The notes: a model not told the origin generated them from the sequence alone. A stretch of DNA of 64,000 nt from Meandrina meandrites (GCA_963693305.1 OY855906.1:24119289-24183288); one strand, 5' to 3'. Positions 1 to 12,500 are shown, numbered from the stretch's first letter. Program-made: numbers and translations.

Positions 1-3000
1 TTGCAGTATTCCTGAGTTGTGCCATATCATGTGGTGATGGATTTACCACTTCAATGGGACTTGTACGCCACTCATCAAATTCTTCACCTTCATCATCAAG
101 GCGAAGATCTACCAAGTAACAGTGTCCCTGCTCTGTACCAATAGCTGCGATACCAAACAACAGCTTCAATTGAGCACTGGAACAAGAATATACATATTAA
201 TAAACAATTGTAATTATCAACAAATACAGTGGTTTTGTTACTCTAAATGAAACAAACACTTCAGAACCTTGTCACTAGAACACAGTAGGTGTCCCATAAC
301 AAACTACCCTCCACATGGATATAAAAAATACCCACCGAAATCTGAGGCATGTATGTTGTGGTTTAAATTTATATGTGGTTAAATTTTCAACCTGTTTGAT
401 TTTTATTTCCCTTTGTTTCAGTTTGTGAATAGAATAGGAGACAGTGAAAAATAAGGATAAAACTGGTTTGAAAATTTTAAACCAAGATTGAAGATTGTTT
501 TGTATTTTTTGCCGTAATAGTTTGTTAGGGTTCTTTCTCACTTCTGGATACAGTATCAGTGATAAGTAAGCTTATGAGACGATGACTTGAAGGACTGGAT
601 TTGCATCTAATTTTTGCATCTTCATAAATATTATTTTGTAAGAAACCAGTTTATTGCAGAAGACTACTCAAGGCACTTTGCTGCAGGCAGCTCAGTTTTT
701 TTTTTTATCTCAGTTATTGCTAACTATATTAATAACAAGCCTTGATCATACATGCAACTGTCACATACAAGGGCCTGTCTGATCAGTGTGTTTATAATGC
801 ACTTATTATTGGATTTCCTGGGGGTTGACCCCGGGGACACCCCCAGGAGACCCCCAGGAACATGCGAGGAATGGTGCATTTTTTTAAAAAAAATTGTCCC
901 GTGGGGTAGGGCATTGTTTTGTTTATGAAACGAACGCACCAGAGCCCCGGGATGCACCCCCGGGATTGGTGTTAAAAGTGTGACTGGCCTGACACGACTC
1001 CTGTGGGTTTCATGATGCTGTATAGTTTTGCTCTAACGAGTATATCTTCTAGAGATCTGCCTCTTTTGTAAGAGATAATGGGTGGTTCCCGAAAAATCTC
1101 TCGAAGCAGGGGTTGTTTCTCAATGAATGCCATTTGCTCATTAAAACCTTTTTGTGATTTGGCACTAATGGGTTGTATTACAAAAGGCAATATGGTTTTT
1201 CGCACCTTCAGTTTTTCCTGTAGCGCATATTTTCTCTCTGTGAATTTGACTTCTGCGAGGGTCTTTTCAACTATGTTGTTTGGATAGCCTCTGTCGTGCA
1301 ATCGCAACTTGAAATTATTAATGCTTTCTTCAAAAAGTGTTTTTGAAGAGTTAGTTCTAAGAAGTCTGAGGGCTTGGCCTTTGATGAAGCCCTTTGCCAC
1401 ATCGGGGGCGTGGCAAGAAGAGAAATGCAAGAGGGCACGGTAACAAATCCTGCAATCTGATTGGTTCTTAGCGCGGGCAAGATTCTCCTATATCTGCCCA
1501 CGGGCAATGGTAACGCTTTCGTCAGTTTGATATGGCGGCGAGGCGAACGAGCCCTCGAAAGTTTTGCTCTCCAAAGTTAATGTAATTGCTCACCAACCGT
1601 TGTAAATGTGAAAGGAAAAGTAAGCAGTGGAATTATAGGCCTTGAAGTTCTCCAAAAGGCGAGTATTGATTCTCTTTATTGACAAAATCAAGTTGTACAA
1701 GTTTTATGGCCGTAGTTTGTCGATCGTTGTTTGTGCATTCGCACTGATTTTCACACCATTTGCGCTTACCTGCAAGTCACCGGCTTATACATACCCGATT
1801 GATTCTTTCAAAAGCTAACTTAGTAACGGAATTAAAGGCCTTGAAGTTCTCCAATAGGTGGGTATTTTTTGTATTTATTGACAAAATCAAGTTATAGTTT
1901 GTCGATTGTCAGATTTTCACGCCGTAATGCAGTTTACTGCAAGTCGCTGGTTTACAGACTCGATTTATCCTTTTAAACGCTTTGCCTTTCTGCTACTTTT
2001 TCCCAAAACCGAATACTGCTTATCACCATTGAAGAAAATGAGATGTTTTGATTAAAAATAGTTAAATTAATTCTCGCAAAATTGTGCCGTGTGCAGGCGA
2101 CCAAACTCGTGACTCAAGATTTTTTTTCGCTCTCTTTTGCTGCTACATTGAGCTTCTTTTTTATTATTAAAGTTACTTTTCTCTTTTTTTCTGATGACCT
2201 TTTCCGTGAGTACTGTTCAGTTTAGCGAATTTATTTTGTTTGGCGGAAAACAAATCATTCCTCACTTTAGCCGCAGCTTTTAGCGATCGATTCAACATAC
2301 ACATTGGATGCGCACGTATAATACAATTATATTTTGCAAGACAATCTTTTTAGATTTTTTTTAACCAAGTAAGAAAAAAATAAATAAGTTATTTACCGGC
2401 TTTGGGTCGGTCCGTATCGTGAAAAACTGTGACCTCGACCTCCCAGCCAGCAAATAACATATATGTATTGTAGTCAGGTTGAGCCAGACAGGAAAAATGT
2501 ATTTCTTTTAGTTGTTAATTAGCGGGTATTGCATAATTCCCATTGGGATCTCTAGCCCCTTTATAAACCACTCCTCGTGTATGTCACACCACTTGACGCC
2601 GACCAGTTTTCTCGAGGCTAGTTTTTTCATATTTTGTTTGTAAAATAGTGTGTATTTTTTCTTAACTTAGTTTGTCTTTTCGCTGTAGTTTGTAATAGCT
2701 GTAATTGCCACGTTTACATTCCTATTTACTGTATCCGCTTTGGCTGTTATTTATCTATAGATCCTGTATACGTTGTTGTTTATACTTAGTTCGCTTTGGT
2801 GTTTGTACTGTTACTTTTTCTCTTCCCGCTTATACTTGTATTTCAGTGTAAATAAACTCAAATGCTGGCGGCTCCCTCCACAAACTGTTGTGTTGTTTGC
2901 GTCCTTACTTATAATAGAAATGTTTTCTATTCGGCTGAGCGAAGCGAAAGAGAATAGAATAGTTTCTCATTATTGGTGTACATACCTCGAGTCAAATATT

Positions 3001-3542
3001 TCCCCATCTGGCCCTCCTACTCGGTCACTTAATATTGAATGTTGACCTCACGCTTGGTAACTAACTCATATATTTAATAAAGCAAACCTGAATGCATGAG
3101 GCGATGCTGAAGCTCCACCTGAGCCGGTCACGCCTTCCACTACCGTGACAGGGTAAGGAACCTCTATAGCTTTAATCACTCGGGACAAAAATGGATCAAA
3201 AATGCACACAATTCCTCCACCACCACCTGATAAATCTTTCAGTCCGACCAAAAGCTTTGTGCCGTCTTCAATATAAAGTTCGCTCACGGACGAGATACGA
3301 ACTGAGCGTTGTTGATTCGGGGTCCATCCAAATCTATAAGATGCCTGTCGCGAGCCAGTGCTTGTATTTATGACTTCCAGAGTAGCACCACGGACGAGCC
3401 AAGCTAATTTTCCGTCTCTAAGAACGCTCCCCGAAATGAAACTCTCGGTGTCGTCAAGTACATCGGGTCTTTCTAAACATTCTATAGTCACACTGGAGTA
3501 ATTTAACGACGTTAACGAGTTTGGAGAGCACGCGCGCTTCAT
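1..3542 (-). CDS. AHCTF1: ELYS/AHCTF1 nucleoporin, N-terminal part (gene runs off the left edge)
   Basis: ELYS binds chromatin through AT-hook regions and seeds nuclear pore assembly by recruiting the NUP107-160 complex. Two coding exons are visible. Exon 1 is 3542-3088, and exon 2 is 176-1, continuing outside the window. The splice is GT (3087) to AG (177), and the codon AG|T joins the frame. About 210 residues are seen. They match the start of the ELYS seven-bladed beta-propeller: a leucine/valine strand followed by LEVINTSTG and ASYRFG, then a KLLVGL strand, GGASAS, and after the splice LLFGIAAIGTEQGH with YLVDLRLDD. The start was placed at the Met at 3540-3542 because the family's similarity begins there. 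The frame stays open upstream to a Met at 3686, so a longer N-terminus is possible. The 2.9-kb intron contains old repeats. Recognition rests on remembered family features, with no search run. Confidence 0.85.
177..971. other. ELYS intron 1, left part
   Basis: Intron sequence. 177-720 shows nothing recognisable. 810-960 is a G/C-rich stretch of short inverted CCCCGGG/CCCCCAGG motifs. It lies directly 3' of the retroelement ORF at 972-1430 and is probably part of the same decayed element. Confidence 0.5.
972..1430 (-). pseudogene. Penelope-like element reverse transcriptase fragment
   Basis: The minus-strand frame encodes about 140 residues typical of the region after the palm of Penelope-like reverse transcriptases. 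It has KGQALRLLRTNSS, then an F..RL..RGYP motif, K..EVKFTERK, ILPFVIQ, QPLLREIF and finally LEDILVRAKL. The segment between ILPFVIQ and QPLLREIF is shorter than I expect, which suggests an internal deletion. Neither the catalytic YADD part nor a GIY-YIG endonuclease domain is visible, so it is a dead 3' fragment lying antiparallel to nothing else and inside the ELYS intron on the same strand as the gene. The first few residues of the frame may be chance read-through. Subfamily is not assigned. Confidence 0.7.
1621..1985. repeat. Two-copy diverged tandem repeat, unit about 190 bp
   Basis: Two adjacent copies share GGCCTTGAAGTTCTCCAA (near 1640 and 1840), a TTTATTGACAAAATCAAGTT block, a GTTTGTCGAT block and a CTGCAAGTC block in the same order. 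No coding potential seen. It sits in the ELYS intron. Confidence 0.6.
2467..2925 (+). mobile_element. Putative solo LTR or LTR-like repeat, copy 1
   Basis: This stretch has a TATA-like CTTTATAAACC near 2568 and an AATAAA signal near 2850. It ends with a segment (CTGGCGGCTCC to TTGTGTTGTTTGCGTC, then ACTTATAAT) that recurs at 42,980-43,060 with the same upstream TTTT-rich order. A promoter element followed by a polyadenylation signal and a shared 3' edge fits the R/U5 end of an LTR. No internal coding region is present, and exact ends and target-site duplication were not established. It could instead be the 3' tail of another retroelement. Confidence 0.4.
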
Positions 3543-3838
3543 AACTAAAAACAGGTTTTTACCAGAACGTATGTACCTCCTGACACTGTCTCTTTGCTGT
3601 TGTTTCTCTGAAGACAAAAAAATTGACAATAAGATCACTTTCTTCACTCCACTACTTTTCTCTTTTCCGCACCACACAAGCCACACTCGCTACACGCCAT
3701 TTTGATTCACTGGCGCCAAAGACTGGCGGCTCACCCGAAAGCTGCGCATGCGTTTCGCATGCGTTGACATTTCGCCTCGATCCCAGTTCTTTGCGCGACC
3801 AGCTGTCCTAGTGTGCAAGTCTGCATTTGTAGTTGATA
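3543..3838 (-). promoter_or_regulatory. Probable ELYS promoter/5' UTR region with an NRF1-like motif
   Basis: The region just upstream of the chosen ELYS start is richer in CpG than its surroundings. It contains TGCGCATGCG at 3743-3752, close to the palindromic NRF1 consensus, followed by a second CGCATGCG at about 3757. No TATA box is obvious. A CpG-rich TATA-less promoter suits a housekeeping nucleoporin gene. The frame is open through 3543-3686, so part of this may be coding if an upstream start is used. Confidence 0.45.
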
Positions 3839-3839
3839 G

Positions 3840-4870
3840 TTAAGGTGGCTCGAAGGGGTTTAGATATTCCCATCCTTGGTATTCTATTGCAGCTAAACCA
3901 ATAATGTTGAGGTAAAACTTTTACAGTCAAACGCGCTGAACCGTAGCCACCCGAATAAGTTTTTGACATCTTTTTGACAAGTTTTTGATTAGTTTGATGG
4001 CTTCCGGTTGCACAACGGTTTATACGAACGATCTGTGAAACGTTCAGTTTCAACTGGTTTTACAAACCCAGAAAACATTTCCTGTGCGAAAAGTTAAGTT
4101 TGACCAAATTTTTGTCGGCATAAAATTTATTTATCGCCAGTTGAACTTGGCATAATCGCTCGTGCGAAGCGTTGTTTGAAACCCTTTCAAACTCTGACGT
4201 TTGAAGACGAATCATGCAACGGTTGATACCCCGCCTTCCATTTTCAAGGCATCTGATTGGCAGTTTAAAGCAACCGGAAGCCGTAAAACTCATCAAAGTA
4301 ATCAAAAACTTGTCAAAAAGATGTCAAAAACTTTGTTGGGTGGCTACGGTTGAATGCGTTTGACTGTAATACAACTTCGTAAAGGTTTTCCCAATGAACA
4401 AATTGGAGTTGCTATGACGGCAAAATTCGTTGCCATGGCAACGTTATATGAGGTCAAAGATACCTTATTTTTTACCGATTGAGGCTAATAACTTAAAAAC
4501 TAGGCGGGGAAAGTTTTTGTTTTTCATATATTTTTGTTTTCTAGGCAAACAAACAATCTAACAATGTTAAAAAAATTCTGTAGGTAGGGTTCAGAGCCAC
4601 TTTAAATTAGTATGGGTAATCAAATGGTGACGAGTGACATTAGGAAATAATTTCACGTGCGTTTTGTCAAAATTCTATTAATTTCCCGAGCCGAGTAGTT
4701 TTTGAGTTATTAGCCTCAAAAGGTCCAAAATAGGGTATCTTTGACCTCATATGACGTTGCCATGGCAACGAATTTTGACATCACAATGACCTCAATTTGT
4801 TCTTTGGTAAAAGTTGTACAAGTTTGCATTAAAATATTTTCCTAAAAATTATTGGTATATAGCTGCGATC
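3840..4870. mobile_element. Composite fold-back element with TTAA-type ends
   Basis: The left end reads TTAAGGTGGCTC (3840). An inverted relative, GAGCCAC-TTTAA, lies at 4594-4605. Inside, 3924-4030 is the inverted partner of about 4255-4375, sharing CAGTCAAACGC, GTAGCCACCC and GTTTTTGACATC blocks. A second overlapping pair is 4428-4465 with 4734-4772, centred on CGTTGCCATGGCAACG. The structure therefore looks like fold-back elements nested or overlapped with one another. No transposase frame was seen. Confidence 0.55.
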
Positions 4871-5036
4871 AGAACACCTAAAACGGGCATGTCTAATTCT
4901 GACTTAACTGTTATGAGCTTTCTTTACAAACTAACAACTTTCTTCGCTTTATTGAGAGGCTGAAGAAAATGGACCTGTCATTATTTAGAGTGGGGTGGGG
5001 TAAGGGGAAGGGCTGTTGCAAATATAGGAGGCATGT

Positions 5037-5060
5037 TTAAGGTGGCTTTACTACAGTTTT
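5037..5060 (+). mobile_element. TTAA-GGTGGCTT transposon terminus
   Basis: TTAAGGTGGCTTTACTACAG is nearly identical to 63763-63785 and shares the TTAAGGTG start with the elements at 3840, 23429 and 55042. No matching opposite end was found nearby, so this is one terminus of a truncated element. Confidence 0.5.
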
Positions 5061-5894
5061 TACGAGGCAAGAGCGCGCTACGATTCGGCTGCCTGACGTC
5101 AATATCGCTCGCGCTCGCAAAACTTTCGTGAGCAACACTTTTAAGCACATTTTTTGCTCGCCTTCCCCCTTCTTACCCGCTCACCCACTTAAACTTCCGT
5201 AATGTGCGTGCATAATTTTATGTGCCCTCGTTTTTCCCGGCATAAAATTATGGACCCTCCCCCTATTTACATCGCGCGCGCGGACTAAGTTGCCCAGTTG
5301 GGTATGCACGCTCATCAATTCATTCAGTAATTTTGACGTTTTAAACTCGTGTAATGACGAATTTCCATTTTTTTAATCTTCTCGGGGCTTTACTCTTATA
5401 ACTGCTGCTCGGTTGCTACGCTCACTCCTAAGCAACTAGTAGACGAGTAGACTTCTACTAATTGAGATTATTATGCCAAAACGACAGGGCGTAAATGAAT
5501 CAAATTTGTCTGCAATTTAAACTTCAACCTCTTCAAACTTCCTACCGAGCAAAACGCCGCCACGCGATATCTGGTGAGATATTGTGAAACGACCTTTGTC
5601 GAAATATAACATTTCCAGACGATGTGTAAACCTGGCCCGTAAGGGCCATCTAGACATTAGCATATATTTTGGTAGCCGAAATATTCTTGTCTTACAACGT
5701 GAGATCGCAAGATCTCGACTCAGTTTTAACGCGGGAAGAATTTCTTGGTGACCTTCTTTTCGGATAACCTGAAGAAAGGTATGGGTGGACGTCACTCAAC
5801 GTATAGAATAAACAAATTTAATTGCAAGGCTGGTAGAATGGAAATAAAAATAGGCAGGCTTTTTACATGTAATGGCCAATATTTCCACTAGCAG
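5061..5894. other. Intergenic, nothing recognisable
   Basis: CpG-rich patches occur at 5060-5280 with repeated short CGCGC/GCTCGC words. No open frame with family features and no clear repeat ends were found. Confidence 0.5.
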
Positions 5895-6051
5895 TACTAC
5901 TCTTCTGAAGGTGATAAGTGATCGTCGCATTGAATTTCCAATTTAAGCAATTGGAATGAAGAAGCCTGAAAAAAATTAGGGCTTCAGCGGGATTCGAACC
6001 CGTGACCTCCGCGATACCGGTGCGATGCTCTACCAACTGAGCTATGAAGCC
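5895..6051 (-). mobile_element. tRNA-derived SINE
   Basis: On the minus strand a complete tRNA-like head (6051-5980) is followed by a body with AATTTTTTTCAGGCTTC and TTGCTTAAATTGGAAATTC and a CGACGATCACTTATCACC end. The body recurs without the head at 44459-44567, which shows that it is a dispersed repeat. The frame through the head gives a spurious peptide and is not a gene. Confidence 0.75.
5980..6051 (-). tRNA. tRNA-Thr(GGT)-like sequence, SINE head
   Basis: A 72-nt cloverleaf can be drawn. The acceptor GGCTTCA pairs with TGAAGCC, the D arm is GCTC/GAGC, and the T loop TTCGAAT carries the B box GGTTCGAATCC. The base triplet in the anticodon position is GGT (Thr). Position 33, normally U, is C, and the anticodon stem has an A-C mismatch. 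The head is joined to a dispersed repeat body, so it is better read as a SINE promoter than a working tRNA gene. Confidence 0.55.
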
Positions 6052-7146
6052 ACACATTGGGAGCGAGGTCAATTGTGAGTTCTTATTTTCCCGTGAAAGG
6101 AGTGAAATCACGTAAATGACCTAGTCTTCTATAGGGCCAGAGTAAGGAAAGCTACTCCGATTTAGAAAAAGAGTAAAAAAGACTGGGGAACTCAGAAATT
6201 AAAGTAATTCGATTGTTTTCTTTAGAGGTCAAGGTTTAGTGTTATCGAGGAGCGTGAAATCAGAGTGATAGAGGCTTTGAAAAGACTATTTCTATGGGAC
6301 CACATTTGATTTATTTGGAGCATCTACTATGTGATGGGCAGCGGCTTAGCGTGCAGTTATATCTCTCTTGTTGGGATCATTTGGAGTGTATCTTTTATTC
6401 TCAAAGGCACGTGCACATTTTATTTACGAGGTAACGCAGAGTAGAAATTGTTTTCCGTTGATTCTATACAGCACTAAGTCAGTGCAGAAAACGGAAATGC
6501 TACCTTTTTGGAGTAGACATAAGCCACTGTTTGTTTAAATAATCATGTGTGCTTGCGGGAGGAACTTTTTTTATCGCCCCGGGACTATAACATCAGCCCT
6601 CAGAATCTAGAGTTTTTGAAGAGTGTCTATTGGCATTCCCGGTTACAAAGCGGATTATTCCCAAACGAGACTGTGAAGTATTGAACAAAGTTAGCGATAT
6701 TGTTTATACTATATCAAAGTCGGATACGAATTCATATGTCTAAAATGACAATCGCTTTTATTTATCTTTTGTCAATTAATTTTTTAATTTCCGTCAACTT
6801 TTGTCAGCTCTCAGACAAATTGAATCGACTGCCTTGATGTCTTGAGAAGGGGACGGGTGAGAACAACTTCAAAAACAATACAATTAGAGCAAATATTGTG
6901 TTAAATTTTAATGAGTAATATAACGTGCAGGTATAAGAAACAGCTACATCTCCAGGTGGAGTATTTGTGAAAATTATCCTTCGCATAATATAAACTGATT
7001 TTCTTTCAGTCAGTTAATGCTAATGTTTGGTAGGTTGAAATAGTGGCTTAATAATAGCTTATTCTTTACTTTATAAGCGACAATATACGTCGGCTGGGCG
7101 ATATAGATATGATGCTTTTATAACAGCATCAAATGGAAGCTGCATC
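6052..7146. other. Galaxin 3' flank
   Basis: No coding exon recognised. The minus strand contains AATAAA-type motifs near 6760, about 390 nt after the galaxin stop codon, that could serve as its polyadenylation signal. The true 3' end cannot be fixed without transcript data. Confidence 0.4.
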
Positions 7147-9412
7147 CTATGCGTGTCCTCCACAGCCTCCTCCAAATGCTGTTATGGGCACTGGTACACT
7201 ACCATCACAGCATAACTCGGTGGCTGGATTATATTCCCGTATTCCACAACAGGCTGAATTCAAGGCTGACTTCCGCAGCACGGAGCGACCGCAGCACAAC
7301 TGAGTAGCTGTGTCGTACCCCCTACTTTCACAACATGCTACAGTCCGAGTGCTCTTGAAAACTGGGTTACCATGGCAACATAACTGGGTAGCTGTATTGT
7401 ATGCTGAGTGGCTTCCGCAACATTGTGACGTTATTCCCGTTTTGAGGACTCTCTTACCATGGCAGCACAATTGGGTACCACTATTGTATGCGAACCTTCC
7501 ACAGCAAGCTGCGTTACGGCTTAGTTTGTGGACTAGGTGACCATCACAGCATAACATCCTCGTTGTATCATAAGCGTGATTTCCACAACAATCTGAATAA
7601 TTGCCTGGTTTGTGTACTGGCCGCCGGTTAGTATTGCAACATAACTGGGTGGCTGTATCAAATGCATGATTTCCACAGCATCCTGGTATTGCTCTTGGCC
7701 TGATGCGCGACACGGTATCGTCACAGCAATGCTCTATGGATGTATCATATCCGTTACTTCCACAGCAAGCTAGTATTCTTGGCCTGCCTCGAATGGGTAC
7801 CGCTTGGATTAAGTTGTCACTGCAACATATTGAGCCAGAAGCTACATCGTACAGATTACTTCCACAACATCTTGGGTGTCTCATTCCCGGTAACACGTCG
7901 GATATGCTCCCATCGCAGCACCTCTGGGTCCATGGATCATATGCGTCAGTGTCACAGCACCTGGTCAGATTTCCCATAATGGGTACTATGTTGTCGTTAC
8001 AGCATAAAGAGAACCGCGGGTTGTATTCCTGTCTGTTACAATAGCGCGTGATGGCCTGACGACGATGTCTAGCTCCCAGCTTACTTGGTCCTGTTCATGT
8101 TAAAGATTGAACGATATTAATATACCATATTTATTCAATTAAGTGCCGTATGAGAACAAAAATATTAAAGAGCATCGTCCATGAATAAGCGCCATGTTTA
8201 TTCACAGCAATGCGGCGCTTAATTCCACTGGAAAACGTTCAAATTTGCAATTATGTTTGATCCGTATGTGTCTAATGGTACATCTAAACACAGATTCTTC
8301 TCTTTATAATGATAAGTTAACATTTGAAGGCTTTCACTTTAGTAACCTTTACAACCACCTGATGGCACTCGTGTTTATATGAAAATAAATTCGAAACCAA
8401 ACTGACACATCACAGAAGTTGAAGATTGCAAACCCGGCTCGCACGTCCTTCTTACGTCTAAACAAGGTAATAACGTAAATATTCACGAAAAAAAAGAAGA
8501 AATGCAATCTAATCCAGAGCGACGAGCTATATACGCGTGGTAAGCTAAATTAATCGTTCCTGATCGCTGCTAGTAATCCGGTATTTTATGCTATTTTCTA
8601 ATAATCGGAAAGTAATATCAATGGAATTATCACAGAGAAGTTAATGACAATTTTTCAATAGGGATCTATACTTTCCAGCATTTTTTGCTCTCTTGCATTA
8701 CTAACATCAGTATATATAGTAATTGTTCTATGTACAATAAAGGTGAAAGTTGAACTGGCATCTTGACTAACTTAAATCTCCCTTAATTAAAAACTTGTCC
8801 TCTAGTCACTATGGGGGAAGTTGAGCCTTCCAATGCGAGATTTAAGACACTTGATTTTGCCGCTTAATGTGATTACAGGAAGCCCAACTCAGATTAGTGC
8901 TGCTTTTTTCTTCGTCAACCGCAAACAACAAAACCTTTTTCAAAACTATTTCTTAAAGGCATCATGAAATGGTTAAATTGAGAAAAAAGGTTCATATAAA
9001 GATCAGTGGTGGCTATCGCGGGTGAAAGGCTGAACCAATCTTTATGTTAGCCATACCAATGTCAAATAGGAAGGTGACCATAAAAATGAGGAAATCGCCA
9101 ACTATCGAGCCCAGATGTTATTTTGTTTTATGATTTAATTTAATTCTTTAAAAATGAGGGGATGGTATGGAAATTCTAAGAACATTTCTTGCAGTGTTTC
9201 GATGTTTGGCATATCAGCTAGGGTTGAATAAGGCCAACTCCGCTACTGAGTTTCATCTGTTACTTACTGGGTGCATTTCACTTACCAATTCCTGGCTCAC
9301 TGTTTAGCGTCAGGTCAGAGTGTTTAATGAAGGAAGCCCAGCTACAGGAAGCGAAGAATAGAAGTGAACACAGGCCAACTGAAAAAGAAAACGACATCCT
9401 TGCTGTCCTCAT
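7147..9412 (-). CDS. Galaxin, coral skeletal organic matrix protein
   Basis: Galaxins are secreted di-cysteine repeat proteins first found in coral skeleton. Exon 1 (9412-9286) encodes 42 residues with a signal peptide: short basic start, then a hydrophobic core ending near ASCSWA. Exon 2 (8090-7147) carries the rest and a TAG stop. The splice is G|GTAAGT to AACAG|GA, intron 1195 bp, phase 1. The protein is 356 residues, close to known galaxins. Soon after the splice comes RHRR, a furin-type site of the R-X-R-R kind, followed by Cys-Cys repeats to the C-terminus. I count 19 CC pairs, alternating with x-Y/F-D/N-x-x-T-x-x-x-CC units such as YDTATQLCC. Two N-glycosylation sequons (NLT, NYS) are present. 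The start Met has an A at -3. Neighbouring acidic secreted genes fit a biomineralisation context. Which galaxin paralogue it is cannot be told. Confidence 0.95.
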
Positions 9413-9560
9413 TTTCTTGCTTGTTTGAATGTCTCGGGTGTCGTGTTCAGCTGCGAACGAGAACTGTTTCTGGTTTTTCGTTCACATAACCTGGGTTTTT
9501 AAGGCATGGCTGCTCTTCAAATTAACGTACAATATGTATAATGATCTCTAACGACTTGTG
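9413..9560 (-). promoter_or_regulatory. Galaxin upstream region with TATA-like box
   Basis: About 85 nt upstream of the start codon the minus strand reads CCTTAAAAACCCAGG (around 9490-9502), a plausible TATA-like element that would place transcription start some 50-60 nt before the ATG. This is inferred from position only. Confidence 0.3.
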
Positions 9561-12500
9561 ACATATGTATTGGCAGCTTTCTTGAAACTTTTGCAGGTTT
9601 ATTCTTGGCCTTGAAACAAATGTTAAACTATATCAATTTTCGTGTTACGTTCTAAACTAAGGTATACTTTGACCTAGATTGTAAACGACACTAGAGCTGT
9701 AGAAGGCAGTTATTTAACTTGATGAGCAGAGTTATATTTTAAGGAAGTTATAGGAGATTGAAGTTGTGCATTAGGAGTTGTCTTTACTCCCGGGCTTTAT
9801 TGTTCAAAATTTGAGTTTTGCACGACACATAAGACTCTACATGGTTTCGAGGTTACGCTGCAAATAACGCCCAACAGAGAGTGTTGACAATATTGGGTCC
9901 AAGCTTAAGTCCAATTAACATTCCAATTACTACACTCCAAAGCACAGCTCAAGAGACCTGTTCAGTTTGAGTCAATATTAACAATCCAACACCCTATAGC
10001 TAAAGCTAAGTGTTAGCAGGTTGTGCTAACACTAAGTGAACTAATGGATTGCAGTTATTTTCTCATTATTAGCCACATAACACACTTCAAGTTAAACTGT
10101 TGTAAATATAATAGACCTGGCTGGAATGTTTTTATTTGTTTAGTTTTGTCAAGCGAGATATTGTTTGTTTGCGATCAGGCTGTGATAGGTCGGAGATTGA
10201 CACGCAAGATATATCCAGTATATCCAATATTCACTGGCAAATTAATATAGCGAGGGGTATACTTTTCATTCGGTTATACCAAATACTTCCATTGGTTTTC
10301 ATTAACACAGTTCCTAAGCCGCAACACATTACACATTCCGGCGCGTGTAAAGTTAACCTGACATCTTTTGAAGTGTCTTGTTCTAACTAATTACTGCTAT
10401 TAGATTGGTTTGCGTGTTTTATTAAATATTGTTTATTTCCTAAAATGATTTGATCATTGTCTGATACACAAGCCGTAACTAATATTCATTAATAGGTAAT
10501 ATAGAGAAAGCGCTTGAATGTGTTTTGCCGACAGGCATTACGAAATGGCAGATTTATTTTTCTTTGCATTTTCTATACTAAGTATTGTTTCATCATTACT
10601 AATGGATATTAGATTAGTCAAAGGAAACAGCACTAGAAAAAAGTGAACTGAGAAAAGAAACTGAAGGAAACCCGCCATGGCAAGGTTTAATTGAGCACTA
10701 GGGTCCACTAGGATGAACATAGCTGGTTAATAAACACCTCGTTGTTTTTTGATGGGGATCCTATGTCCAAGAGCTAAAGATTTGCGCGAGTTGCCCTTGC
10801 CTTTCACGATCGAGCAGATAAACTGAGACAATCAGTGAAGTCAATGACTGTAGAGAAATAATTATAAGAAGACGAATGAGTAGACGAACTGATTTTTCAA
10901 CATGCTAACATATCATTATATCAGTTATGAAGAGTAAAGTACTAAGGCAAAAGTTGTGAACTGACAAGAAAGAAACTGGGATAGAATTCAGCAAAAAGGT
11001 ACACAAAAACACAGAAGAAAGTCAATTTTATAATTATGGCAAACAGCAACAGAAAAATGACTATTGCTTTAAGTACGTGAAAAGAGACACTCTGAAACTT
11101 GACAGTAAGCCCACCGGCCCAGATCTAGTGACTAAGTAAAACAGCACTGTGTTTCTGAGTGCCTTGCTGTGGTCAAATGAGTGCGTATCCCCGGATGGAA
11201 ATATTAACATGACAACGGTTAACGCGTTAATGTTTGACCAACTAAATCCGGAACCTTGGGTTGGGCAGATATTCCTTAATGATGCGTTTGCATGTTTTCT
11301 AGATTAAAATATTATATCCTTTCTAACATATCTTGATCAAAGACTGGTGATACACAAGCCATGTCCAATATTCATTGGCAATTTGATAAAGAGAGAGGCA
11401 TGTATTACTGTGTATCTATCAACACGGTGATGAAAACATTCGGTTGTCAAGTGGCATAATGAAAAACTGACCCAGTCTGTGCAGGTTTTGTGAGGACAAC
11501 TATTACTGAAGTTATAATGAATCATATGAGAACTACACCGACTGTGCATTGCGCGTTTTAGGTGTTAAGTTAGACCGGCACTGATTGTTGTTTGTTATAT
11601 CTTTTTCAAAGACTGAAGTGCAGGCCTAGTGTCCCTAGTCAATATTTACTCAAAAACAGCCAACATTTTCATCTTACAGTGGTAAGTTAGTTTCTAAAGA
11701 AAAATGGAAACGATTGTTGCAATTAATAATCAGGTACATGTGGGGAAAGCACAGCCTTATTTTTAGGCACAAAAACCGTTGTTTTCCTCTGTCAGCACAG
11801 TTACTAAGCAACATAACAATTTTTCGGAACGTGCAGAGCAATTACTGGCGGGATTAAAATATTCAGGTTTACTAAAACAATTTGATAAGTATCTGATACA
11901 AAGGCCATAACTAATATTCATTGATAATTGATGCGAAAGGGGCGAAGAACAGTTGTATATAGCTATTTCAATAAAGGTTGTCAGAAAAATGTGCACGTGA
12001 CAATCCCGAAAGGTATTGTGGGCAGTCCTAAGTTCACTGATCATGTCCCAGATTACCTTTTGGGATGGTCGTGTGCGCTTTTCTCTGACTATCTGTTTTG
12101 AAATAGCTGTGTAGTATCTGTCTGTTTTCAAAATGCGACATTGTAATTCAAGAATTAATTGCAATTGGATTTACGTACTATTGCAGTGAACACTAAGAAC
12201 ACCTCGATATACAACTTTGTAAGAATCGAGAATCGCCCGTAGACTGGCTTTTGCCCGGGAAGGTTCGTTTTCTCGTACAATGGACACTTGATCAATAATC
12301 CATATATCATGCCCTTCCTCCCTCGTAGGTTACAGGTAAATATCCTGCATGGGGTGATGGGGACTCACTTTTTTAAAGACATTTTGAAGCATGGGGCTTA
12401 TTTCAAATGATATGAACTTGACATGTTGAACTTTTCAACATGTCAAATACCCTGAAGATGGAAGCAATCCCAAAACGTCGGTGAACTTGTACCGACCTTA

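Noticed and set aside
5863..6111. 82-codon frame containing FIAQLVEHRTGIAEVTGSNP
   Set aside because: This is the antisense or sense reading of a tRNA-derived SINE head, a frequent false protein.
7310..8044. Plus-strand frames over the galaxin exon
   Set aside because: Shadows of the regular Cys-Cys repeat on the coding minus strand.
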